The translations under genes were made by a program, and so were the position numbers. 16,867 nucleotides of DNA from Bacillota bacterium (GTDB lineage Bacteria > Bacillota > Clostridia > Christensenellales > SZUA-584), in contig JAEZIZ010000138.1 in the NCBI GenBank assembly GCA_023415915.1, positions 1 to 16,867 of the forward strand. The letters are read 5' to 3'. Numbering within the stretch: position 1 is the first letter of the stretch; each line of letters begins with the position of its first letter. The notes below the pieces were generated by a model that searched no databases, was not told where the DNA came from, and saw only the letters and a program-made list of their open reading frames with translations. This document shows, piece by piece, positions 1-6,701 of the stretch.

Positions 1-45
1 ATGGAGAGATGGATTACCCCCATTATCCTCATATTTGAATCGAGC

Positions 46-73
46 TTTATATCTACTTCTTTCGGTTTTTCAA
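46..73 (-). promoter_or_regulatory. Leftward sigma-A-type promoter at the window edge
   Basis: On the minus strand TTGAAA (73-68) and TATAAA (51-46) are separated by 16 bp, each one mismatch from consensus. Transcription would start near position 39 and run off the left edge. Positions 38-1 on the minus strand hold in-frame ATG codons (for example at 27) preceded by GAGG-like bases, but too few codons remain to say whether a protein or an RNA begins here. The -35 lies inside the small hairpin at 64-83 (arms GGTTTTTC and GAAAAACC). Confidence 0.4.
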
Positions 74-79
74 ATGAAA

Positions 80-111
80 AACCCCGTTTTTCGTTTATTG
101 AAAACAGGGTT
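80..111 (-). terminator. Possible intrinsic terminator for the NlpC/P60 gene
   Basis: The arms AACCCCGTTTT (80-90) and AAAACAGGGTT (101-111) pair over 11 positions with one C/A mismatch around a 10-nt loop. Read leftward, the stem is followed by TTTTC, as expected for an intrinsic terminator of the minus-strand gene ending at 261. It lies about 150 bp past the stop codon and overlaps a second hairpin (64-83), so the role is uncertain. The rest of 1-260 holds only a short GC hairpin at 126-142, an isolated DnaA-box-like 9-mer at 177-185 (8 of 9), and no convincing gene. Confidence 0.35.
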
Positions 112-260
112 TATCGACAGTCTGAGCGCCCCAATTTGGCGCGCTATACTCAGCGCTTACTCAAATGTGTATATTTTGTGGATTAAAAAAACGCTAAAAA
201 AGTGAGCTTATCAATTGAAGTTTTAAATAATGAAAGACTTTTTAAGATGAAAATGCGGTT

Positions 261-1463
261 TTAATTAAAACTTACCCTTCTTGCCAGCATGAAATTCCTG
301 TCGTAATAGCCTGCGAGAGAGCTTATCTTAACTTTACCGTCGCTTGAGCTTGCGTTGATGAACTCGCCGTCGCTCAAATATATGCCGGTATGAGAAATGC
401 GATCGCTGCCGTCGGACTTGAAGAATAAAAGGTCCCCGGGCTGCAGCGCCTTTTTATTCGATATCTTTATCCAGCTGTCCACGCCGGAAAAGCCGCTCGC
501 GCTGTGCCTTGCCGTAGATATGCCCATGTATTTGAGCACGTAATACACAAGCCCCGAACAATCGAAAGCCGCCGGGCCTTCTGAGGAATAGGAATACTTT
601 TTGCCGAGCTGCTGTTTTGCAAAATTCAGCATCCTGTCTACGGGTTCTTCAGACTTTTCGGCGGAAGGCTTGCCAGCCACCCTGTCTTTACCGTCCCATG
701 GCGCGGCGGAACTTGAAAAAAGAAGCGACCGGGTGTTCTTGCCCGCCTTGGCGTCCACGGCAATGCCGCTCTGCGCCTGAAACTCCATTAACGCCTCTTC
801 CGTTACCGGCCCGAAATATCCCGTTATGCTGCCGAAAGTGTAATATCCCAGTTCAAAAAGACGCTTCTGCAGCGCCGAAACGTCGTCGCCCTTATCGCCC
901 GGGTAAATGCAGAAGTATTTCGCGTCTTCCGAGAAAAGAAGCGAACAGGTCTTTTTGTCGGCCACGCCCGTCTCTTTGAGGCCGTTAGTGCGCTGAAACC
1001 TCGCGAGTGCATACTCGGTAACCGGCCCGTAAAATCCCGTTATGCTGGGATATTCGTAATATTCAAGCTCTTTAAGGCGCTGCTGTATTCTTGCCACTTC
1101 ATCGCCTCTGTCGCCAGGCCCCACTTCGCTTACCTTGTTCTGCGTGACAAGCCTGTCGGGAGGCAGTGAAAAGCCTTTGCCCATAAGCGAAGAAAGCGTC
1201 TTGGGGCCCGCCTTGCCGTCAACCGTGAGTCCTTTGTCTCTCTGATAGTCCATTACGGCGCGCTGCGTAACCGTGCCAAAATAACCGGTCGCTTTGCCGG
1301 TCATATATCCAAGCTCCAGAAGCCTTTCCTGAAGCTGCTCAACATATTCGTCCTGATCGCCAAGTTTAAGTATCTCGTATCTATCGGTAGCTAACGCGCT
1401 GGCAGGAAAAATAATCAGCGCAACAAGGATCGACAGAAAGCACGTTACCAGCCTTTTGCTCAT
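261..1463 (-). CDS. Secreted NlpC/P60 peptidoglycan hydrolase with three peptidoglycan-binding domains
   Basis: The 400-residue product is probably an exported endopeptidase that cuts stem-peptide bonds in peptidoglycan. Residues 1-25 form a signal peptide with likely cleavage after ASALA. Three PG_binding_1-type repeats follow at about 31-95, 115-178 and 187-250, each with a D.V..LQ.RL.ELGY core and a TGYFG.VT..A...FQ segment. A charged linker at about 255-275 leads to an NlpC/P60 domain at about 277-397. The catalytic Cys is C302 in DCSG and the His is H358 in SHTGIYL. The third polar position, often His in FIHASS, is Asn (N370 in FINASSS). The ATG start has an AAGGGG ribosome site just upstream. 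The gene appears monocistronic, with its own promoter at 1491-1520. It could serve growth, separation or sporulation; the sequence does not decide. Confidence 0.93.
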   Translation of the reverse strand: MSKRLVTCFLSILVALIIFPASALATDRYEILKLGDQDEYVEQLQERLLELGYMTGKATGYFGTVTQRAVMDYQRDKGLTVDGKAGPKTLSSLMGKGFSLPPDRLVTQNKVSEVGPGDRGDEVARIQQRLKELEYYEYPSITGFYGPVTEYALARFQRTNGLKETGVADKKTCSLLFSEDAKYFCIYPGDKGDDVSALQKRLFELGYYTFGSITGYFGPVTEEALMEFQAQSGIAVDAKAGKNTRSLLFSSSAAPWDGKDRVAGKPSAEKSEEPVDRMLNFAKQQLGKKYSYSSEGPAAFDCSGLVYYVLKYMGISTARHSASGFSGVDSWIKISNKKALQPGDLLFFKSDGSDRISHTGIYLSDGEFINASSSDGKVKISSLAGYYDRNFMLARRVSFN

Positions 1464-1490
1464 AGCAGCCCCTTTTTACAGTATGGTTCA

Positions 1491-1520
1491 AGTATAAACC
1501 TTACTTTGGCATGTTATCAA
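1491..1520 (-). promoter_or_regulatory. Sigma-A-type promoter of the NlpC/P60 gene
   Basis: The minus strand carries TTGATA (1520-1515) and TATACT (1496-1491) with an 18-bp spacer. The predicted start near 1484 gives a leader of about 20 nt before the ATG at 1463, which just fits the ribosome site. Confidence 0.6.
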
Positions 1521-1546
1521 TTTGTATACATACCCAAAAAGCGCCG

Positions 1547-1610
1547 AAATGAATAATCTGTTTAGTTTATTACAGAAATATTAAATTAATATTAATGTTT
1601 ATAGGTTTAT
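1547..1610. other. Very AT-rich tract in the pdp-nlpC gap
   Basis: Positions 1561-1610 contain only six G or C bases and include a perfect 12-bp palindrome (ATTAATATTAAT, 1585-1596). The tract lies between the NlpC/P60 promoter and the DnaA-box cluster at 1767-1818, in a gap of 372 bp without a credible gene. It could be a DNA-unwinding element if the gap is an origin, or simply upstream promoter DNA. Positions 1620-1766 show no further structure that I recognise. Confidence 0.4.
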
Positions 1611-1766
1611 GTCCGTTTTTCTTGAGTTTTCGTTAGTATTGCGTACAAAAAAGTATAAAAACGTAATGGCCGGCTGTTTTAACCCGTATAAAGCCTGGAT
1701 TAGCCGCATAGGTAGAGTAAGCAGCAGGCTATGTGTTTTTTGGCGAATTATAGGGTATTATGGCGG

Positions 1767-1818
1767 TTATGCACGCTCAAACGCAACGTTATCCACTGAA
1801 TTGTCCACGTTATCCACA
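1767..1818 (+). promoter_or_regulatory. Cluster of four DnaA-box-like 9-mers
   Basis: On the plus strand, in one orientation, lie TTATGCACG (1767-1775), TTATCCACT (1789-1797), TTGTCCACG (1801-1809) and TTATCCACA (1810-1818). The last is a perfect match to the DnaA box TTATNCACA; the first and second have one mismatch and the third has two. Boxes three and four are directly abutting. DnaA is the replication initiator and also a transcription factor, so the cluster may be an origin component, a DnaA-titration site or a regulatory site. It lies just past the 3' end of pdp. Confidence 0.65.
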
Positions 1819-1835
1819 AGACATGCCCGCATGAG

Positions 1836-3134
1836 TCATATTATTTGCTCATATATAAGCACAGGTCTGGCCGCCGAGTCCGCTATCGTAATACAATTCG
1901 ATATATCGCGCTTTGCCTGCTCCAGCTTATCCTTATCGTTTGCGTGCACCTCGCATAACTCGTCGCCCCTGCTTACGCGGTCGCCTATGCGCTTCTTCAT
2001 TATAAACCCTACGGACAAATCGATGCTGTCGTCCTTTTTGATACGTCCGGCGCCCAGCAGACTGGCGGCAGTGCCTAGCCCCCGGCAATCCACTTCGCTT
2101 AAATATCCGTCTTTGTCGGCGTACACATGATCAACAAGCGCCGCGCGAGGCAGCAGCGATACGTCGCGCACTACTTCGGCGTCGCCTCCTTGCGCGCTTA
2201 TTATCTCGCCGAGCTTATCAAGCGCTCTGCCCGAAGAGAGCGCGTCTTCAAGCATTTTTTGCGCAGCGGTTTCGTCTTCTGCAATCCCTGAGAGCCTTAG
2301 CATGCCTGAAGCGAGCGCCATCGCAACCGTTAAAAGGTCGCCCTTGTATTTTCCCTGAAGTATCTCTATTGCTTCTTTGACTTCAAGAGCATTTCCCACG
2401 GCATTGCCGAGAGGCTGGCTCATATCGGTAATGAGCGCCGCGGTGTTTCTGCCCGAGCGCTTTCCTATTGCGACCATCTTTTCTGCGAGCGCCTTTGAAC
2501 CCTCAAAGCTGCCCATAAAAGCGCCGCTGCCCGTCTTAACGTCCAGCATTATTATATTCGCGCCCGAAGCTATCTTCTTGCTCATTATGCTGCTCGCAAT
2601 AAGAGGTATGCTCTCTACCGTAGCCGTTACGTCGCGCAGCGAGTACAGCATCTTATCGGCGGGGCAGAGCTTCATCGTCTGTCCCATAACCGCCGCGCCC
2701 GCAGAGTTTATCTGTTTTAAAAACGCTTCCATAGTAAGCGATATGTTCATGCCGGGTATAGACTCAAGCTTATCCAGCGTGCCGCCGGTGTGCCCGAGCC
2801 CGCGGCCAGACATCTTGGCGACTTTGAGCCCGCAAGCAGCGACGAGAGGAACTACTATGAGCGTAGTGGTATCCGCGACTCCGCCCGTGGAGTGCTTGTC
2901 GGCCACGGTCCCCAAAGACGAGAGGTCCGCGGTATCGCCCGAACGCGCCATCGCATCGGTAAGATAAAACGTCTCCTCGTCGTCCATGCCGCGAAAATAT
3001 ATGGCCATCATGAATGCCGACGCCTGATAGTCGGGAATATTGCCGTTGACATAGCCGGATATAAAGAATTCTATCTCTTCGCGCGAGAGCCGTCCTCCGT
3101 TGCGTTTTTTAAGTATAACGTCATACATCCGCAT
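1836..3134 (-). CDS. pdp: Pyrimidine-nucleoside phosphorylase
   Basis: Catalyses phosphorolysis of uridine, deoxyuridine and thymidine to the base and (deoxy)ribose-1-phosphate in cytoplasmic salvage. The 432-residue protein is full length for the family. It shows the phosphate-binding KHSTGG motif (80-85, H81), the family signature SGRGLGHTGGT (109-119), and the R167, S182 and K186 positions expected to contact the pyrimidine (YSLRDVT and SSIMSKK). The start is the ATG at 3134 (MRMYDV), 8 nt from a perfect AGGAGG. The upstream in-frame GTG at 3143 lies inside that ribosome site and is rejected. The single-gene unit is transcribed divergently from dapF. It matches the Bacillus Pdp type, which uses both uridine and thymidine, better than enterobacterial DeoA. 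Confidence 0.95.
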   Translation of the reverse strand: MRMYDVILKKRNGGRLSREEIEFFISGYVNGNIPDYQASAFMMAIYFRGMDDEETFYLTDAMARSGDTADLSSLGTVADKHSTGGVADTTTLIVVPLVAACGLKVAKMSGRGLGHTGGTLDKLESIPGMNISLTMEAFLKQINSAGAAVMGQTMKLCPADKMLYSLRDVTATVESIPLIASSIMSKKIASGANIIMLDVKTGSGAFMGSFEGSKALAEKMVAIGKRSGRNTAALITDMSQPLGNAVGNALEVKEAIEILQGKYKGDLLTVAMALASGMLRLSGIAEDETAAQKMLEDALSSGRALDKLGEIISAQGGDAEVVRDVSLLPRAALVDHVYADKDGYLSEVDCRGLGTAASLLGAGRIKKDDSIDLSVGFIMKKRIGDRVSRGDELCEVHANDKDKLEQAKRDISNCITIADSAARPVLIYEQII

Positions 3135-3175
3135 GGAGCGCACCTCCTGAAAAATATGTTTTTAGCTACAGCAGA

Positions 3176-3204
3176 AATATATACCACAAAGCGGCACGCG
3201 TCAA
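3176..3204 (-). promoter_or_regulatory. Promoter of pdp
   Basis: The minus strand has TTGACG (3204-3199) and TATATT (3181-3176) with a 17-bp spacer. The start would be near 3169, about 35 nt before the ATG. It is arranged back to back with the dapF promoter, with 28 bp between the two -35 elements. Confidence 0.6.
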
Positions 3205-3232
3205 ATAATACGCCAAAAAAACCCCGGGAAGG

Positions 3233-3261
3233 TTGCAGTTGTGCTGACGGGCAAGTATAAT
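3233..3261 (+). promoter_or_regulatory. Promoter of dapF-cca
   Basis: TTGCAG (3233-3238) and a perfect TATAAT (3256-3261) are separated by 17 bp. The predicted start near 3268 leaves a 23-nt leader that carries the GGAGG ribosome site of dapF. Confidence 0.65.
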
Positions 3262-3290
3262 GGCGGTAGTAGAACGATTGGAGGATTGTT

Positions 3291-4115
3291 ATGGAATTCA
3301 CCAAGATGCATGGGCTTGGAAACGACTTTCTGATATTCGAGGACGACGACACGGACAGGGACTGGAACGCTCTGGCAAAGCAGCTTTGCCAAAGGGGCTT
3401 GTCCGTCGGCGCGGACGGAATACTCGTAGTGCTTCCTTCCGAGGTGGCCGACCTTAAAATGCGCATAATAAACGCGGACGGCAGCGAGGCGGAAATGTGC
3501 GGCAACGGGATACGCTGTTTTGCCAAGTATGTATATGAAAAAGGAATAGCCTGCAAGACCAACCTTTCCGTAGAAACGCTTGCGGGGATCATGCACCCGA
3601 GTCTTTATGTGCAGGACGGCGTCGTTACGGGCGTAAGGGTGGATATGGGCAAGCCGTCGTTTGAGCGCTCCGAGATACCGATGAAGGGCGAAGGCAGCCC
3701 GTTTGATGTGGATATCGTCGCCGCGGGCCAAAACGTTACCGTTTCGTCGGTGCTTATGGGAGTGCCGCATACGGTAGTGCTGGTTGACGATACGGAAGCG
3801 ATAGATTTTGATACTCTCGGCCCCGCGATAGAAAGGCACGAGATTTTCCCCAGGAAAACTAATGTCGACTTCGTGCAGATACTGGACAGGCAGAATATAA
3901 AGAACCGCGTTTGGGAGCGCGGGGCAGGCCCGACGCTGGCGTGCGGCACGGGCGCGAGCGGCAGCGTGGCGCTGCTGCATAAAAAAGGCCTCGTCGACGC
4001 GAAGTGCAAGGTGCACTTAAAGGGCGGCGAGATGCTAATTGAGTGCCTCGAGGACGGACGGGTTATGATGACGGGGCCGGCGGCCTGCGTGTATACTGCA
4101 AAGCTCTGCGTATGA
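3291..4115 (+). CDS. dapF: Diaminopimelate epimerase
   Basis: Converts LL- to meso-diaminopimelate for peptidoglycan cross-links and lysine synthesis; cytoplasmic and cofactor-independent. The 274-residue protein starts with the typical MHGLGNDF segment (6-13). Both catalytic cysteines are present: C70 in NADGSEAEMCGNG and C218 in TLACGTGAS. The position usually occupied by Glu in GxGETLxCGTG is Pro here (P214, GAGPTLACGTG), a variant I believe also occurs in other DapF groups. The ATG has GGAGG 7 nt upstream and its own promoter. The stop overlaps the start of the following nucleotidyltransferase gene by four bases (ATGA). Confidence 0.96.
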   Translation: MEFTKMHGLGNDFLIFEDDDTDRDWNALAKQLCQRGLSVGADGILVVLPSEVADLKMRIINADGSEAEMCGNGIRCFAKYVYEKGIACKTNLSVETLAGIMHPSLYVQDGVVTGVRVDMGKPSFERSEIPMKGEGSPFDVDIVAAGQNVTVSSVLMGVPHTVVLVDDTEAIDFDTLGPAIERHEIFPRKTNVDFVQILDRQNIKNRVWERGAGPTLACGTGASGSVALLHKKGLVDAKCKVHLKGGEMLIECLEDGRVMMTGPAACVYTAKLCV

Positions 4116-5509
4116 AAGGCCTGCCCGAAAGTGTACTTAAGCTTTCAAATATATTTGCCGCCAACGGGTACAAGCTGTACCTTGTAGGCGGATACGTGAG
4201 AAATATGGCTCTTTCTCTTTCGGGAGGAGACTTCGATGTTTGTTCGCGCGCGCTGCCCGAGGCGGCCGCGCTTTTTTTACGCGCCGAAGGGCTTACCGTA
4301 ATAGAAAAAGCGCCAGAATTGGGTACGATAGAGGTGCATATAACGCAGGGCGGAAATAAGTATGTTTTCGAGCATACCACGTTCCGCAGGGATTTTTACC
4401 CGCCGGGCGGCGAGCATAGGCCAAAAAGCGTCGAGTTCACAAGCAATATGAGAGAGGACGCGGCGCGCCGCGATTTTACGGTGAACGCGCTTTACCTAGA
4501 CCTCGAAACGGGGGAAACGGTGGACCCCACCGGGCGCGGGCTTGCGGACGCAAGGCAAAGGGTAATACGCGCCGCCGCCGAAGACCCTGATATAACGATA
4601 CGCGACGACGGACTTAGAATAATGCGGATGGCGCGCTTCGCCGCCGAGCTGGGGTTTTCGGTAAGCGAGGACCTTATGGCGGCAGCCAAAGCAAGGGCGG
4701 GCCTTCTTGCCGATATCTCCGCCGAGCGCAAGAGGGACGAGCTAAAAAAGATACTGCTTGCCGACGTTAAGTATAAAACGCTGAATAATGAAGATGCTCC
4801 AGAAAAAGGACTTCGGATACTGCGCGAAGCGGGCGCGATACCTTTTATACTGCCTCGCCTTTGGGAAGGCGACGGCGTCGCTCAGTCAGAAAAATATCAT
4901 AAATACGACGTGCTGGGACACGGCATACACGCGTGCGCGTGCGCGCCTGCTGTTTTAGAGCTGCGACTCGCCGCTTTGCTGCACGATATAGGAAAGCCCG
5001 CTGCACTGCGTACGGGCGGCAATATGTACCGGCACGAGATAATAGGCGAGACGCTGGCGGCAGAAGAGCTTAAGCGCCTGCGGTTTGAGAACAGCATAAA
5101 GGCAGTTGTGCCGCCGCTCGTGCGAAACCATATGTTCGACCTGGAAGGCAGGGCAAAGCCAAAGGCTATACGCCGCCGCGCGATAAAGATGGGCAAAAGC
5201 CTTTTCCCGCTGCTTATAGAGCTGCGAAGGGCGGACTTTTGGGGCTCGGGGCTGCACGAAGGTCCAATAAAATCCGCCGACAGCTGGCAAAAAGAATATG
5301 AACGGATGATAAAAACGAACGTGCCGTGGAGCGTTAAAGAGCTCAATATTTCCGGCGGCGATATTATGGAGCTTTTGAAAATACCGCCCTCTCCTGTCGT
5401 AGGCAAAATACTCGATATGCTATGGCGCGAATGCGTCGCCCGCCCGGAATACAACACATCGCAAAAGCTTAAAAGCCTTGCTCAAAAGCATTCCGACCTG
5501 TTACCGTAA
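4112..5509 (+). CDS. cca: CCA-adding-type tRNA nucleotidyltransferase with HD domain
   Basis: Probably adds or repairs the 3' CCA of tRNA. The 465-residue protein has the class II polymerase-beta head: LVGGYVRN (24-31) followed by metal-binding D40 and D42 (GGDFD). It then shows RRDFTVNALY and the DGLRIMRMARFAAELGF segment of the RNA-binding neck. An HD domain with HDIGK (H291-D292) lies in the C-terminal half. The usual VRD is VRN (N31). The start is the ATG overlapping the dapF stop (ATGA); no clear ribosome site precedes it, so translation probably depends on coupling to dapF. A longer frame to 4043 would read into dapF and is not needed. Poly(A) polymerases and partial A- or CC-adding enzymes share this fold, so exact specificity is inferred. 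Confidence 0.88.
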   Translation: MKGLPESVLKLSNIFAANGYKLYLVGGYVRNMALSLSGGDFDVCSRALPEAAALFLRAEGLTVIEKAPELGTIEVHITQGGNKYVFEHTTFRRDFYPPGGEHRPKSVEFTSNMREDAARRDFTVNALYLDLETGETVDPTGRGLADARQRVIRAAAEDPDITIRDDGLRIMRMARFAAELGFSVSEDLMAAAKARAGLLADISAERKRDELKKILLADVKYKTLNNEDAPEKGLRILREAGAIPFILPRLWEGDGVAQSEKYHKYDVLGHGIHACACAPAVLELRLAALLHDIGKPAALRTGGNMYRHEIIGETLAAEELKRLRFENSIKAVVPPLVRNHMFDLEGRAKPKAIRRRAIKMGKSLFPLLIELRRADFWGSGLHEGPIKSADSWQKEYERMIKTNVPWSVKELNISGGDIMELLKIPPSPVVGKILDMLWRECVARPEYNTSQKLKSLAQKHSDLLP

Positions 5510-5542
5510 TATTACATATATTTCGTAAATATTAATTTTTAC

Positions 5543-5571
5543 TTGTAATGTGAAAATAACCGTAGTATTAT
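5543..5571 (+). promoter_or_regulatory. Promoter of the alpha/beta hydrolase gene
   Basis: TTGTAA (5543-5548) and TATTAT (5566-5571) are separated by 17 bp in an AT-rich gap after cca. The predicted start near 5578 falls at the left arm of the inverted repeat at 5579-5596. Confidence 0.5.
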
Positions 5572-5578
5572 AACCGTA

Positions 5579-5596
5579 CAACACTTGTTTGTGTTG
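5579..5596 (+). repeat. Perfect inverted repeat at the predicted transcript start
   Basis: CAACAC and GTGTTG form a perfect 6-bp inverted repeat around a 6-nt spacer. Its position at the predicted +1 suits either an operator or a 5' stabilising stem-loop of the hydrolase mRNA. A run of six A follows, so it is not a rightward terminator. Confidence 0.35.
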
Positions 5597-5640
5597 AAAA
5601 AACATAACATGTGCTGCGGCGCACTGTTGGAGGTGGTAAC

Positions 5641-6591
5641 ATGAACAGGCGCAGCATGCTACGGCGGTTCAGGAACGGCAGGGATTTAGGTTCGTATATC
5701 AGCGTCAGCTTTCAGATAACAGGGCACACCGAACTCGGCAGGGAAAAGATCTTTTTTGAGACAGACATACATTATGTCGATATAGGCGAAGGCGAACCGT
5801 TGCTGCTGGTGCACGGCATTGGCCAGTCGCTATATACGTGGCGCAGAAACGTTGATTACTTTATAAGCGAAGGTTACAGGGTCATAGCTATTGACCTTGC
5901 GGGTTTCGGTTACAGCGGACATCCCAATATATACTACACCGCCGAAGAATATGCATTGATATTAAAAGCGTTTTTAGACGCGCTGAATATAAAAAGGGCG
6001 CATATCGCGGCCTGCTCTACGGGCTGCGCTATTGCCGTATGCTTCGCGGCGGCTTATTCGGAGCGCGTAGGAAAATTAGTGCTCGTTTCGCCGGGCTCGC
6101 CCAACCCGGGTTACCCGCTTGGCTTAAGGCTGCTCGCCACATCGCTCGGCGGCGCGGCTTTTAAACTGTATTTCAGCGAATCTTCATTGCGAAGCGTATT
6201 GCAGCGCGCGTACTTTGACGCCACGCAGATGACGAAAGAGGTAGTGGAAGGCTATTATGCGCCGCTGCGCAGCAAAGAGGCGCGGGAGACGCTGATTTCC
6301 TGCATGAAGCATTTTAATGACGAGTACGCGCTGTCGCTGCTTAAAAGCGTAAAGAGTGAAACGCTTGTTTTCTCGGGTACGGAAGACAGGATTCACGATA
6401 TAAGCTCCGCGCGGGCGTATGCCGGAATACCCGGCTCAAAGCATATACGAATTAGAAACTGCGGCCATCTCGTGCACGAAGAGAAATATTCCAAGTTCAA
6501 CGTCGAGTCGGGAGAGTTCCTAAAAGCCCGGGATGAGGAGGAGATACCGGTACTGAGCAGAAGATACCGGCGGGAGTTGGTTGATTATTAA
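5641..6591 (+). CDS. Alpha/beta-fold hydrolase
   Basis: The 316-residue protein is a probable serine hydrolase of the alpha/beta fold; its substrate is not recognisable. The oxyanion segment is LLLVHGIGQS (54-63), followed by DLAGFGYSG (85-93). The nucleophile is S126 in an A-C-S-T-G elbow, which lacks the usual first Gly of GxSxG. The acid is probably D249 (GTEDR) and the base H276 (NCGHLVH), so the triad looks complete. There is no signal peptide. Both ends are basic (MNRRSMLRRFRNGR and LSRRYRREL), which is unusual and might favour membrane or nucleic-acid contact. The start is the ATG with GGAGG 7 nt upstream; a more upstream in-frame start lacks a ribosome site. The promoter of the next gene overlaps its stop codon. 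Confidence 0.88.
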   Translation: MNRRSMLRRFRNGRDLGSYISVSFQITGHTELGREKIFFETDIHYVDIGEGEPLLLVHGIGQSLYTWRRNVDYFISEGYRVIAIDLAGFGYSGHPNIYYTAEEYALILKAFLDALNIKRAHIAACSTGCAIAVCFAAAYSERVGKLVLVSPGSPNPGYPLGLRLLATSLGGAAFKLYFSESSLRSVLQRAYFDATQMTKEVVEGYYAPLRSKEARETLISCMKHFNDEYALSLLKSVKSETLVFSGTEDRIHDISSARAYAGIPGSKHIRIRNCGHLVHEEKYSKFNVESGEFLKARDEEEIPVLSRRYRRELVDY

Positions 6592-6608
6592 CAGATTTTT
6601 GATATAAT
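6581..6608 (+). promoter_or_regulatory. Extended -10 promoter of the Arg-rich membrane protein gene
   Basis: TTGATT (6581-6586) and a perfect TATAAT (6603-6608) preceded by TGA have a 16-bp spacer. The -35 overlaps the end of the hydrolase gene, so the next gene can be expressed on its own. A short inverted repeat, GGTA-N7-TACC (6615-6629), lies at the predicted transcript start and might be an operator. The leader before the GTG at 6702 is about 87 nt. Confidence 0.6.
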
Positions 6609-6701
6609 TAATTATGGTAATGATAATACCGCTTTGTTTGAGCTGAATTAAAGCCCGCAAACCTGCGTTTCAGTATAAAACACCACTTGGAGGTTAATCC
6701 G

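Noticed and set aside
1..186. A 61-codon open frame on the plus strand from the first base
   Set aside because: It has no ribosome site within view and no recognisable protein features, and it runs through two hairpins and a promoter on the other strand.
1609..2130. A 173-codon plus-strand frame over the DnaA-box gap and the pdp 3' end
   Set aside because: Its second half is antisense to the clear pdp gene, there is no ribosome site, and the translation has no family features.
3201..4016. A 271-codon minus-strand frame opposite dapF
   Set aside because: It is antisense to a fully supported dapF with intact catalytic motifs; long antisense frames arise from codon bias in this genome.
4897..5457. 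A 186-codon minus-strand frame opposite cca
   Set aside because: It is antisense to the HD-domain part of a well supported gene, with no start signal.
6600..6629. A Fur-type operator around TGATAAT in the promoter of the Arg-rich membrane protein gene
   Set aside because: Only part of one half resembles the Fur box; the symmetric partner is missing and the gene has no iron-related feature.
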